Origin: Acetobacter garciniae
Lineage (GTDB): Bacteria; Pseudomonadota; Alphaproteobacteria; Acetobacterales; Acetobacteraceae
Length of the DNA: 64,000 bases
Assembly: GCF_017377735.1 (NCBI RefSeq)
Contig: NZ_JAFVMH010000001.1
Span: 822,919-886,918, forward strand
Reading direction: 5' to 3'
In this document: positions 17,021 to 25,817 of the stretch, piece after piece
Position numbering within the stretch: the first letter of the stretch is position 1
Layout of the letters: every line of letters starts with the position of its first letter
Program-made: the position numbers and the translations under genes
The notes under the pieces: model-generated
Databases searched by the model: none
Told to the model about the DNA's origin: nothing
The model's input: the letters and a program-made list of their open reading frames with translations, nothing else

Positions 17021-18345
17021 CACATCTGCTGCATCGTTCCATTCATGGCCGATTGCCCGTTGCCGTGGGTGGCAAGGGCATTCATCTGTTCGATGCGGAT
17101 GGCAAATCCTATATCGATGCATCGGGCGGGGCGGCGGTCTCCTGTCTGGGTCATAACCACCCCGAGGTCCAGGCCGCGCTGCATGCCCAGCTTGACCGGC
17201 TGGCCTATGCGCATACCAGCTTTTTCACCACCCAGGTGGCGGAGGAACTGGCGGACCGGTTGATTGCCGATGCGCCAGCAGCGCTGGAACACGTCTACCT
17301 TGTCAGCGGCGGGTCTGAAGCGGTGGAGGCGGCGCTGAAGATGGCGCGGCAGTATTTTGTCGAAAAAGGCGAACCCCAGCGCCGCCATATCATCGCACGC
17401 AGGCAGAGCTACCACGGCAACACGCTGGGCGTACTTGCAACGGGCGGCAATGAATGGCGGCGTGCGCGGTTCCTGCCCCTGCTGATCGAAACCCATCATA
17501 TCGCACCGTGCTTCGCTTATCGCGGCCAGCGTGAGGGCGAAAGCGATGGTGATTATGCCCGGCGGGCCGCAGGAGAACTGGAAGCGAAAATTCTAGAACT
17601 CGGCGCGGATCAGGTCATGGCCTTCGTGGCGGAAACCGTGGTGGGGGCCACAGCGGGCGCAGTGCCGCCGGTTGCGGATTACTTCAGGCATATTCGCCGC
17701 ATTTGCGATAAATACGGTGTTTTGCTGATCCTGGATGAAGTCATGTGCGGCATGGGCCGGACCGGCACGCTGCATGCCTGCGAACAGGATGGCATCGCCC
17801 CCGATCTCATGACCATCGCCAAGGGGCTGGGGGGTGGCTACCAGCCCGTGGGGGCCGTGCTGCTGTCGGGGCGTATTTTCGAGGCCTTCGCCCAGGGTTC
17901 GGGGTATTTCCAGCACGGCCATACCTATGCCGGGCACCCGATGGCGGCCGCCGCAAGCCTTGCGGTGCAGACCATTCTCAAACGTGACGGGCTTTTGGAC
18001 AATGTCCGGACCATGGGGGATGCGCTGCATGCCGGTCTGGTCCAGCGTTTTGCCGATCACCCGCATGTTGGCGATATTCGTGGGCGCGGGCTGTTCCGCG
18101 CGGTGGAACTGGTGCAGGACCGCAGCAGCAAGACCCCGTTCGATGCAGGGTTGAAACTGCACGCCCGCATCAAGAAGGAAGCCATGGCCCGCGGCCTGAT
18201 GGTCTACCCCATGGGTGGGACGATCGACGGGCAGAACGGCGATCATGTCCTGATAGCCCCACCTTTCATTGTCGCGCAGACCGATATCGCAGCGATTGTC
18301 GAACGCCTGGGCGATGCGGTGGATGCGGCCCTGGTCTCGTTCTGA
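17017..18345 (+). CDS. PLP-dependent class III aminotransferase
   Basis: This 442-residue enzyme has the fold-type I class III pattern. SGGSEAVEAALKMARQYF (residues 98-114) binds the cofactor phosphate. LILDEVMCGMGRTG holds Asp240, which contacts the PLP nitrogen, and the PLP lysine is Lys269 in TIAKGLGGGYQPVG. Relatives transfer omega-amino groups of amino acids, diamines or beta-amino acids to an alpha-keto acid. It overlaps the RpiR gene by 4 bp and precedes an amino acid ABC transporter, so it should act on the imported amine or amino acid, perhaps after C45 hydrolysis. Exact donor unknown. Confidence 0.9.
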   Translation: MTHLLHRSIHGRLPVAVGGKGIHLFDADGKSYIDASGGAAVSCLGHNHPEVQAALHAQLDRLAYAHTSFFTTQVAEELADRLIADAPAALEHVYLVSGGSEAVEAALKMARQYFVEKGEPQRRHIIARRQSYHGNTLGVLATGGNEWRRARFLPLLIETHHIAPCFAYRGQREGESDGDYARRAAGELEAKILELGADQVMAFVAETVVGATAGAVPPVADYFRHIRRICDKYGVLLILDEVMCGMGRTGTLHACEQDGIAPDLMTIAKGLGGGYQPVGAVLLSGRIFEAFAQGSGYFQHGHTYAGHPMAAAASLAVQTILKRDGLLDNVRTMGDALHAGLVQRFADHPHVGDIRGRGLFRAVELVQDRSSKTPFDAGLKLHARIKKEAMARGLMVYPMGGTIDGQNGDHVLIAPPFIVAQTDIAAIVERLGDAVDAALVSF

Positions 18346-18417
18346 TCGTGGCAGGCGGGTTTGTCGGTCTGGCCTGCTTGGGGTGATACACGTTTTCAGG
18401 CGTAAAGGATTTTTTTC

Positions 18418-19161
18418 ATGACAATGCGTATTCCCCGCTGGCTTTTTGGGCTTTTCGCCCTTGTGCTGTCGGCCTGCCCGGCTTTTGCCGCCGATCTTGT
18501 GGTTGCGACCGATACGGCGTTCATGCCGTTCGAATTCAAGCAGGGCGGCAAGTATGTCGGCTTCGATATCGACCTGTGGGATGCCATCGCCAAGGATATC
18601 GGCGTGACCTATACCCTCCAGCCCATGGATTTCAGCGGTATTATTCCCGCCTTGCAGACCGGCCAGGTTGATGTGGCCATTTCAGGCATGACCATCAAGG
18701 AAATACGCCGCAAGGTCATCGATTTTTCGGACAGCTATTACGATAGCGGCGTCCTGCTGATGGTACCTGTGGACAGCGCGATTACCGGCCCGCAGGATCT
18801 CAAGGGCAAGATCCTGGCGCTCAAGACCGGCACGGCATCGGCCGATTACGCCAAGGAGCATTTCAAGGATACGGAATTTCGGCTGTTTCCGAATTTCGAC
18901 AATGCTTATCTGGAACTGATGACCGGCCGTGTCGATGCCGCCATGCACGATAGCCCCAATGTCCTGTACTACATCAACACGATCGGACGCGGGAAGGTCA
19001 AGACCGTGGGCGAACAGATGATGGGGCAGCAATATGGTTTCGGCTTTCCCAAGGGCAGCCCGCTGGTGGCCAGGGTCAATGCGTCACTCGCCAGGCTTCG
19101 CAAAGATGGCACATATGTCGCCATTTATAAAAAATGGTTCGGTGTTGAACCCAAGCCCTGA
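18418..19161 (+). CDS. Polar amino acid ABC transporter, periplasmic binding protein
   Basis: This 247-residue protein begins with a signal peptide (hydrophobic residues 8-22, cleavage near AFA-AD at 24). The mature domain follows the GlnH/ArtJ pattern: [23 protein letters not shown], then [14 protein letters not shown] and a second-lobe [15 protein letters not shown]. It would capture an amino acid or related polar solute in the periplasm. The permease and ATPase genes follow directly. Binding specificity cannot be read; glutamine, histidine and opine-like ligands all use this subfamily. Confidence 0.9.
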   Translation: MTMRIPRWLFGLFALVLSACPAFAADLVVATDTAFMPFEFKQGGKYVGFDIDLWDAIAKDIGVTYTLQPMDFSGIIPALQTGQVDVAISGMTIKEIRRKVIDFSDSYYDSGVLLMVPVDSAITGPQDLKGKILALKTGTASADYAKEHFKDTEFRLFPNFDNAYLELMTGRVDAAMHDSPNVLYYINTIGRGKVKTVGEQMMGQQYGFGFPKGSPLVARVNASLARLRKDGTYVAIYKKWFGVEPKP

Positions 19162-19199
19162 ACTTTCAACCTGGCCCATGCACCAAGGGGAGTAAGCCT

Positions 19200-19856
19200 A
19201 TGGATTTCGACTGGTCGGTGGTGGTCGATGCGCTGCCAGCCCTTCTGGGTGGGGCAAAGCTGACCGTTCTTATCGCAGCCGCAGGGCTTGTGGGCGGCAC
19301 GCTTGTCGGCACTGTTGCCGGTTTCGCCCGCGCCTTTGGCAACAGGCTGCTCAATGCGCTGGCCCTGGTTTATGTCGAACTCATACGTGGCACCCCCATT
19401 GTGGTGCAGGTCATGTTCATCTATTTCGCCCTGCCCATGCTGGCCCATATCCGCATTACCCCGCTCAGTGCCGCCATTGCGACGATCGTCATCAATGCCG
19501 GGGCCTATATTGCCGAAATCGTGCGCGGCGCCCTTCTGTCCGTCAACAAGGGGTTGAAGGAGGCCGGGCTGGCCCTGGGGTTGCCGACCTGGAAAGTGCT
19601 GGTCTTTGTCATCGGCCCCATTGCCCTGCGCCGGATGATACCGCCTTTGGGCAATCAGTTCATTATCAGCCTCAAGGATACGTCGCTTTTCATCGTGATC
19701 GGTGTGGGTGAGTTGACGCGTGAGGGGCAGGAAATCATGGCCTCGAATTTTCGCGCGGTCGAAATCTGGACGGCGGTGGCGATCCTGTACCTCATCATGA
19801 CCAGTGCGCTGACCCTTGCTCTGCGCTTTACGGAAAAGAGGATGCGCATTCTATGA
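19200..19856 (+). CDS. Polar amino acid ABC transporter, permease
   Basis: This 218-residue inner-membrane protein has about five hydrophobic segments. The HisM/GlnP pattern is clear: [21 protein letters not shown] near residues 60-80 and the EAA loop [30 protein letters not shown] near 118-150. It forms the membrane channel, probably as a homodimer because no second permease gene is present. An AAGGGGAG-like ribosome site lies before the ATG, and the stop overlaps the ATPase gene by 4 bp. Confidence 0.9.
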   Translation: MDFDWSVVVDALPALLGGAKLTVLIAAAGLVGGTLVGTVAGFARAFGNRLLNALALVYVELIRGTPIVVQVMFIYFALPMLAHIRITPLSAAIATIVINAGAYIAEIVRGALLSVNKGLKEAGLALGLPTWKVLVFVIGPIALRRMIPPLGNQFIISLKDTSLFIVIGVGELTREGQEIMASNFRAVEIWTAVAILYLIMTSALTLALRFTEKRMRIL

Positions 19857-20581
19857 GCATTGTCGAATTCAGGAATGTAACCAAGACCTTCGGCCCGGTG
19901 ACGGTCCTGCGGGACGTGGACCTGAGCATACAGCGTGGTGAGGTCGTGGTGCTGATCGGCCCTTCGGGCTCAGGCAAGTCCACCCTGTTGCGCTGTATCA
20001 ACGCGCTGGAGACCATCGATGGCGGAGACCTTGTGGTGGATGGTATCAGCGTGCGCGAAAAGCGCACGCGCATACGCCACCTGCGGCAGGAAGCGGGTAT
20101 GGTGTTCCAGCAGTTCAACCTGTTCCCGCAACTGACCGCACTTGAGAACGTGGCGTTCGGCCCACGGCATGTGCGCGGCACCCACCGGGCCGAGGCCCTG
20201 GTGCAGGCCGAGGTTCTGCTGGCCAAGGTGGGGCTGGGCGAACGTGGCCACCATTATCCCGCCGAACTGTCGGGCGGTCAGCAACAGCGCGTGGCCATTG
20301 CACGGGCCCTTGCCGTCAAACCCAAGCTGATGCTGTTCGATGAACCGACATCCGCACTGGACCCCGAACTGCGCCAGGAGGTGCTGCGGGTCATGCAGTC
20401 CCTGGCCGAGGAAGGCATGACCATGATCGTCGTAACCCATGAAATCGGCTTTGCCCGCAAGGTCGGCACGCGGCTTATTTTCATGGAAGGCGGGAAGATC
20501 ACGGTCGATGGCGACCCGGCAGCCCTGCTCGACAACCCCGAAAACCCTCGTCTGCGTGAGTTCCTGCATCATGTACACTGA
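19853..20581 (+). CDS. Polar amino acid ABC transporter, ATP-binding protein
   Basis: This 242-residue ATPase has Walker [10 protein letters not shown] (36-44), Q-loop [17 protein letters not shown], signature LSGGQQQR, Walker [13 protein letters not shown] and the switch His in VVTHE. These are the features of GlnQ-type subunits that power amino acid import. Its ATG overlaps the permease stop by 4 bp, and its last codons overlap the start of the C45 hydrolase gene by 11 bp. The transporter is therefore translationally coupled to an enzyme that probably processes the imported compound. Confidence 0.93.
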   Translation: MSIVEFRNVTKTFGPVTVLRDVDLSIQRGEVVVLIGPSGSGKSTLLRCINALETIDGGDLVVDGISVREKRTRIRHLRQEAGMVFQQFNLFPQLTALENVAFGPRHVRGTHRAEALVQAEVLLAKVGLGERGHHYPAELSGGQQQRVAIARALAVKPKLMLFDEPTSALDPELRQEVLRVMQSLAEEGMTMIVVTHEIGFARKVGTRLIFMEGGKITVDGDPAALLDNPENPRLREFLHHVH

Positions 20582-21644
20582 GCCCCCTCACCGTCTTGCC
20601 AAACTGGACATAAGCGGCACCCCGTATGAAATCGGGCTGGCCCTGGGGCGGCATGGTGCTGCGACGGCGCACGGGCATCTTGTGCGCACCCATGCCTGGG
20701 CGGCGGTGACCAGTTTTTGCGACCAGCCCTACGTGCATGCGGCCCGCGCGCTGACACAGGCCCGTTTTCCCCATTTCTACGAGGAACTGCACGGTCTGGC
20801 GGATGGCCTGGACCTGCCGTTCGATGCCGTATTCGCCTGGAACTGCCGGGGCGATATCCGGGCGATGAACCCCGATGGCTGCACGACCGTGCAGTTCCCT
20901 GGCCCACCCCAGCTTGTGGCCCATAACGAAGATGGCGACCCCGGCCTGCGACCGGGCTGTGCGCTGGCGACGATCCGCCCCACGCAGGGGCGTGCCTTTA
21001 CGGCCTTTGTCTACCCTGCGTCCATCCCCGGTCATGCGTTTTCACTCAATGATGCGGGGCTGGTGATGACCGTGAACAACATTCGCTCACTCGCAGGGGG
21101 TGAAGGGCTGCCCCGCATGGTGTTGACAAGGGCCTTGCTGGATTGCGGTTCGATCAGCGAGGGGGTGGAACTGCTGCGCGCCCTCCCGCGTTCGGGTGGC
21201 TATCATCTGACCCTGGCCCGGCCGGGGGAGGCTCATATTTTCAGCATCGAAATCACGCATGGCAGGCTTTCGGCCCTGCCGGTGGTGCGCCCCGGTGCGC
21301 ATGCGAACCATCTTGTGCATGACGCCATGCGCAGTGCAGCGCAGAAAATCACCCCATCTTCACATGCGCGGCAGGAGCGTGCGGATGCTTTGCTGGCAGC
21401 CTGCACGTACTACGATGCGAACGGCGCCCTGGCGATCCTGCGCGACACGCATGACAAGGTGTTGCCTATCTTCAGAACCCAGCCCGACGATCCGGATAAC
21501 GAAAATACGCTGGCCAGTGCCGTCTTCACACTCGGGGCGGAACGGGTGGACTGTGCGGTCTACGATAATTCCAGCGCCACGCCGCGTTTTCACCTCACGT
21601 GGAAGGCGGGGGATTTTTCGCAGTCCTCTCCCCATGATGCCTGA
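20571..21644 (+). CDS. C45-family peptidase / acyl-CoA:6-APA acyltransferase-like Ntn hydrolase
   Basis: This 357-residue protein resembles isopenicillin N acyltransferase and related C45 autoproteolytic hydrolases. The key site is Gly103-Cys104 in NPDGCTTV, where the precursor should cleave itself to expose the Cys nucleophile; the fungal acyltransferase cleaves at Gly102-Cys103. Other family segments are VFAWNCRGDI, LVAHNEDGDP and NDAGLVMTVNN. The frame is open from 20439, but the Met at 20571, overlapping the ATPase stop by 11 bp, gives the family N-terminus. It has no signal peptide. It likely hydrolyses an amide bond in the solute brought in by the ABC transporter. Confidence 0.87.
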   Translation: MYTEPPHRLAKLDISGTPYEIGLALGRHGAATAHGHLVRTHAWAAVTSFCDQPYVHAARALTQARFPHFYEELHGLADGLDLPFDAVFAWNCRGDIRAMNPDGCTTVQFPGPPQLVAHNEDGDPGLRPGCALATIRPTQGRAFTAFVYPASIPGHAFSLNDAGLVMTVNNIRSLAGGEGLPRMVLTRALLDCGSISEGVELLRALPRSGGYHLTLARPGEAHIFSIEITHGRLSALPVVRPGAHANHLVHDAMRSAAQKITPSSHARQERADALLAACTYYDANGALAILRDTHDKVLPIFRTQPDDPDNENTLASAVFTLGAERVDCAVYDNSSATPRFHLTWKAGDFSQSSPHDA

Positions 21645-21678
21645 AAACCCTTTCGGCAACGCGGGACAGATGCTCCCG

Positions 21679-23118
21679 TTACCCCCTGTCGTTACAATAG
21701 TTGCGGGCGGCCTGACCCAGTGCGCCCGCGGCGGAGGTCAGGTCGTGCAGGTCATGTCCGCTGAATCCAAGGATGAAACCCTGGCTTGGCGCGTGTTCGG
21801 CATAGGTTTCGGCCAGCAGTCGGGCCTCGACCCCCGCGCGCTTCCGGATATGGGTTGCGGCATCATCCGGTAAGCCGGGTGGCAGGCGCGCCAGCAGGTG
21901 CAGCCCCTGCTCGGGCGTAACCACGTCGAGCGCGCCGGCGGCCGAGGCACGCAGCGTGGCAACGACGGTATCGCGTGCAATGCGGTACCGGCGCCGCATA
22001 CGGCGGATATGCTCGGCCACGAAGCCGTCTTCCATCAGTTCCGCCACGGCCCCCGCCATATGGCCGGGTGGAAAGCGGTCATGCCCGGCCCGCGCCGCTA
22101 CAATGGCTTCAACCGTATCGGGCGAGACAACCATGTAGGCCAGGCGCAGGCCGGGGGCCAGGATTTTTGAAAACGTGCCCAGATAGATAACCCGGTCACC
22201 CCCGCCAATACCGGCCAGTGCCGTCAGGGGTGGGCCCGCATAGCGGAATTCGCTGTCGTAATCGTCTTCCAAAATCCAGGCATTGGATGCGCGTGCCCAG
22301 GCGACAAGGGCTGCGCGCCGGTTCATGGACATGGTAACGCCGCTGGGGAACTGGTGCGAGGGCGTGACATAGACAGCCCTGGCCCCTGCCGCCCGCGCAG
22401 CACCCTGGCTGACATCCAGCCCTTCGGCATCCACCGGCACGGGGCATACGTTCAGGCCCGAAGCAGCCAGGGTCGCGCGGGCCGCGGGGTAGCCGGGGTC
22501 TTCCACCCAGACCGTATCGCCCGGGTGCAAAAGGGCCTGCGCGCAAAGCCGCAACCCCTGCTGCGTGCCGTTGATGATAACCACACACGCCGGATCGCAG
22601 ATAACACCGCGATTGGCCGCAAGATAACGGGCGACCTGTTCGCGCAGCAGGGGGTGGCCGCGCGGGTCGCCAAAGCTGAATTCGAGGTCATTACCCTTCA
22701 TGATCCGGCGGCGCATGGCCGTGGCCAGCCTGCCCAGCAGGCGCGGGTCCGCATAGGTCTTGCCCAGGGCGAACACGCGGCCCGGCAGGGGTTTTATGGT
22801 GGTCGAAAGCGCTTTTGTCGTGGATTTATGGCGGGCGGTGGCGGGCAGCGCGGCAACGAAGGTGCCCGAGCCCGTGCGGGCTTCGGCCAGGCCATCGCTT
22901 TGCAGATGCTCATAGGCGATGACCACGGCATTGCGCTTGACATGCAACTGCTGGGCCAGGGCGCGGGTGGATGGCAAGCGCAGCCCCGCAGCCAGTCGCC
23001 CATCCAGAATGGCGGCGCGCAAACCCGCATGAACCTGAAGCGCCTGCCCCCCTGCCGCGCGGTCCAGTGGCAGGGGAATATCAAGCACGGCACCGGGACG
23101 CTTTAAAGTGGTTGGCAT
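21679..23118 (-). CDS. MocR/GabR-family regulator (GntR helix-turn-helix fused to aminotransferase domain)
   Basis: This 479-residue protein has a GntR-type winged helix (about residues 15-85; LPSTRALAQQLHVKRNAVVIAYEHL) joined to a fold-type I aminotransferase domain with the PLP lysine in GTFSKILAPGLRL. MocR proteins bind PLP or PLP-amine adducts to control vitamin B6 or GABA-type genes. The frame extends to 23208, but the Met at 23118 (MPTTLKRPG) is more typical. It diverges from a PNPOx-like gene, and a 9-bp perfect inverted repeat with AAAGTGG half-sites spans the start region, so autoregulation is likely. Confidence 0.9.
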   Translation of the reverse strand: MPTTLKRPGAVLDIPLPLDRAAGGQALQVHAGLRAAILDGRLAAGLRLPSTRALAQQLHVKRNAVVIAYEHLQSDGLAEARTGSGTFVAALPATARHKSTTKALSTTIKPLPGRVFALGKTYADPRLLGRLATAMRRRIMKGNDLEFSFGDPRGHPLLREQVARYLAANRGVICDPACVVIINGTQQGLRLCAQALLHPGDTVWVEDPGYPAARATLAASGLNVCPVPVDAEGLDVSQGAARAAGARAVYVTPSHQFPSGVTMSMNRRAALVAWARASNAWILEDDYDSEFRYAGPPLTALAGIGGGDRVIYLGTFSKILAPGLRLAYMVVSPDTVEAIVAARAGHDRFPPGHMAGAVAELMEDGFVAEHIRRMRRRYRIARDTVVATLRASAAGALDVVTPEQGLHLLARLPPGLPDDAATHIRKRAGVEARLLAETYAEHAPSQGFILGFSGHDLHDLTSAAGALGQAARNYCNDRG

Positions 23119-23155
23119 TCTTTGCCCATAATTGGCACTCGTTCCGACCACTTTA
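23104..23155. promoter_or_regulatory. Candidate MocR operator: inverted and direct repeats
   Basis: TAAAGTGGT (23104-23112) and ACCACTTTA (23147-23155) form a perfect 9-bp inverted repeat across the 76-bp divergent gap and the first codons of the mocR gene. Between the arms TTGGCA is repeated in direct orientation (starting 23112 and 23132). AAAGTGG half-sites resemble the AAAGTGGWCTA motif reported for some MocR-subfamily regulators of the YczR/PtsJ type, as I recall it. The site overlaps the mocR translation start, which would suit autorepression. Confidence 0.6.
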
Positions 23156-23194
23156 TCCGTGCTTGTGATGGGGCACAACGCCGGAGAGATCGAA

Positions 23195-23917
23195 ATGACA
23201 AGCGACAATGCGACAGCCTACCCCGTGGATACCGTCAACCGCGTCAAGCGGCTTCACCAACGCGGTGCCTATGATCATGCGACCATTCATGCGCTGCTCG
23301 ATGGCGGCATGCTGTGCCACGTCTCCTACGTGATCGAGGGGCAACCCTATTGCACGCCGACACTCTACTGGCGCGAGGGTACGCGCCTGTACTGGCACGG
23401 CAGCAGTGCAAGCCGCATGCTGCGCAACCTCTCGAACGGGGAACCCGCCTGCCTTGCCGTCACGCAACTGGACAGCCTTGTGCTGGCGCGCTGCGGGTTC
23501 AACCATTCGGTGGATTTTCGGTCGGTCATGGTGTTCGGCCAGGCAAGGCTGGTCACCGATCCGGCCGAAAAGGAACGCGCCCTGGTCATGATGGTGGACC
23601 GCCTGTTCCCCCACAGGACGGCGCTGTTGCGGCAGAGTTCGGCCCAGGAGATCAAGGCCACGGCGGTGATCGCCATGGATATCGAACGGGCCTCCGCCAA
23701 GGTCCGTACAAAGGGCATTGGCGATAATGAGGAGGATTACAGCCTGCCGATCTATGCCGAGCGCATTCCGGTGCGAACGGTCCTGGGCAAGCCCGAGCCC
23801 TGCCCGCGCCTGTTGCCCGGGGTCGAACGCCCGCACACGCTCGATCCCTATCGCGAAGGCCGCGAGCTTGAAGCCGCACTGGCTGAAGCCTACGCGGCCA
23901 GCTACGCGACTTTGTAA
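23195..23917 (+). CDS. Pyridoxamine 5'-phosphate oxidase-like (split-barrel FMN) family protein
   Basis: This 240-residue protein has the split beta-barrel FMN-binding pattern: DTVNRVKRLHQRGAYD, then LLDGGMLCHVSYVIEGQPYCTPTLYWREG and LYWHGSSASRMLRNLSNG. It matches the pyridoxamine oxidase-like subgroup often annotated as flavin-nucleotide-binding protein. GGAGAG lies 6 nt before the ATG at 23195, which rules out the longer frame from 23132. It diverges from a MocR regulator, a frequent pairing in the family. It may handle a B6 vitamer or bind flavin or haem; the activity is not proven by motif. Confidence 0.85.
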   Translation: MTSDNATAYPVDTVNRVKRLHQRGAYDHATIHALLDGGMLCHVSYVIEGQPYCTPTLYWREGTRLYWHGSSASRMLRNLSNGEPACLAVTQLDSLVLARCGFNHSVDFRSVMVFGQARLVTDPAEKERALVMMVDRLFPHRTALLRQSSAQEIKATAVIAMDIERASAKVRTKGIGDNEEDYSLPIYAERIPVRTVLGKPEPCPRLLPGVERPHTLDPYREGRELEAALAEAYAASYATL

Positions 23918-24008
23918 ACCGCGGCTGGCCCGATCGCGGCCCAACCCGGTGGGGGAGACCGGGCGGGCACGCCGCGCGCGGATAGGCTTTACACGGCTTT
24001 TGCGGGCT

Positions 24009-25667
24009 CTACAGCGCCAGCTTTTTGCGCGATGTCGGGTCGGCCTTGTCGGGGGTCAGGAACAGGGGAGCCAAGTCAGGCCGGGTGCGGAAATTGAAAA
24101 GCTCGTCCAGCGGGGTCGCTGTTTCATCGAACGAGCCCTTGCCCAGCCGCTGGCCGTTCAGCCAGTTATCCTCGATAAAGCGCGTAATCGAACTTTGGGT
24201 GATCAGCGTATGGCCGATATAATTGCGCCGCGCCCAGGGGGACAGCACAAGCAGGGGCACGCGCGTGCCCGGGCCGCAGCGGCCATTGACCGGTTTGCCC
24301 GTAACACCCAGCGGTGCGGGGGCGGTGCCACAGCGGCCCGGCCCATCAAGCTGGTCAGCCTCCGGATCGAAGGAGCCATGCGCGGGGGCGACGAATGCGT
24401 GGTCGTACCAGCCATCGGAATCGTCATAGGTGATGATAATGGCGGTTTCTTTCCATTCCGGCCTGCTCTGGATGAAATTGACCAGCCCGACAATGCCTGC
24501 CTGTTCATCCAGCGGGTTCGAATAGCCTGCGTGCCCGTCCTGGAAGGCAGGCAGTTTCAGGAACGAGACCGCTGGCATGTTGCCCGCCCGAACGGCCGTC
24601 AGAAAATCTTTCAGGTCATATTCATGGTTTGCGGGATCGCGGGATTTGCCGTCACTTTCAAGGCTATGCCCGATGGCAGCCGTTGAAGACGGGCGCGCAT
24701 GGGTGGGGTTGGCCGTGCTGGGAAAATACTGGAACCAGTTATGGTGGGGAATGTAATCGACCACGCTTTGCGAGACAGTGGGCGAGAATGTGCTTCTGCC
24801 ACACCCCGTGGTGGCGTTGGTGTTCCGAACGGAAAGGTCGAACCCGCCCATGAAGCCGCCCCAGGTGATATGGGCCGCGTTGAGAAGATCGCCGATATTC
24901 TGCCCTGCCATCCACACCTGATCCGACGGGGTCGAGCACACGTCATCCGCCGGGTCGATGTCGTTGATCATGGTAAAACCACCCTGCCCGTCGCTGATGA
25001 ACGGCGATGTCACCTCTCTGGTAGCAAGGTGCTGCGTGGTTTTCTTGATCATCATCCCGTTGGTCTGGCCGGAAACCACTTCCAGCGCACCGGGGGTGGA
25101 GGGGCCGTACGTATCGGTATAAAAAGCATCGCTCATGGCGTAACGCTGGGCGTAGCGCCAGAATGCCGTGACCGTGTTGCCGTCGAAATACCCCATGACC
25201 TGCCCCCTTGTATGAAAGGCGCCAACGCCACCGGGTGATGCGGTGCCGGTATAGCGGGGGAACAGGTCGGCCCGGCCATGGTCATAAGCCATCTGCTCGG
25301 CCGTGTAGTCGTGGTTCTGGTCCGATGTCGCGGCCTGGCTGCGGTCCAGCCTGAAAGGGGCTGCGGCGTCGGCCCCGTTGGCCGGGCTGTTATTGGCGTT
25401 ATTTTCCAGCAGCCCGGCGGCTATAAGCGTATCCGCCCCCGGCGTGCCCCGCTGGGCGACAAAGGCGGGTTCGCCGGCAGGGTTGGTGGCGTTGGGATAT
25501 GTCGCGAAATAATGATCGAAGGAGACATTTTCCTGATAGATGACAACCAGATGGCGGATGGGCGTGGCCGTAACCTTTTTGGGGTGCGGGGCCGGTGCCG
25601 CCAGGGCGGTGGAGCACAGGGAAAGCACGCATGCCATCGCAGCTAGGTGAGTGACGGGTTTTGGCAT
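24009..25667 (-). CDS. Secreted phosphoesterase of the phospholipase C / acid phosphatase family
   Basis: This 552-residue protein has a signal peptide (residues 1-23, cleavage near ALA-AP). The family's active-site start is IYQENVSFDHYFATYPN near 43-59, and a second metal-site segment is TYDDSDGWYDHAF near 420. It belongs to the non-haemolytic phospholipase C/AcpA-like superfamily (PF04185), which hydrolyses phosphate esters or phospholipids outside the cytoplasm. A GGGGAAAG ribosome site precedes the ATG. It is the last gene of a leftward set after a di-haem peroxidase and a cytochrome-b-like protein. Confidence 0.88.
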   Translation of the reverse strand: MPKPVTHLAAMACVLSLCSTALAAPAPHPKKVTATPIRHLVVIYQENVSFDHYFATYPNATNPAGEPAFVAQRGTPGADTLIAAGLLENNANNSPANGADAAAPFRLDRSQAATSDQNHDYTAEQMAYDHGRADLFPRYTGTASPGGVGAFHTRGQVMGYFDGNTVTAFWRYAQRYAMSDAFYTDTYGPSTPGALEVVSGQTNGMMIKKTTQHLATREVTSPFISDGQGGFTMINDIDPADDVCSTPSDQVWMAGQNIGDLLNAAHITWGGFMGGFDLSVRNTNATTGCGRSTFSPTVSQSVVDYIPHHNWFQYFPSTANPTHARPSSTAAIGHSLESDGKSRDPANHEYDLKDFLTAVRAGNMPAVSFLKLPAFQDGHAGYSNPLDEQAGIVGLVNFIQSRPEWKETAIIITYDDSDGWYDHAFVAPAHGSFDPEADQLDGPGRCGTAPAPLGVTGKPVNGRCGPGTRVPLLVLSPWARRNYIGHTLITQSSITRFIEDNWLNGQRLGKGSFDETATPLDELFNFRTRPDLAPLFLTPDKADPTSRKKLAL

Positions 25668-25817
25668 ACTGAATGGCTTTCCCCAGTGGTGATGACGCAG
25701 AAAGAAAGTATTTATATTTTAAAAACAAAGAGTTACGGAGTTTTTCCTCAAGACTGGCAAAGCCATTCCGCAGCTCTGTTTTCCATACCAAGATATGCGG
25801 CGCGTTCCGTAATCTGT

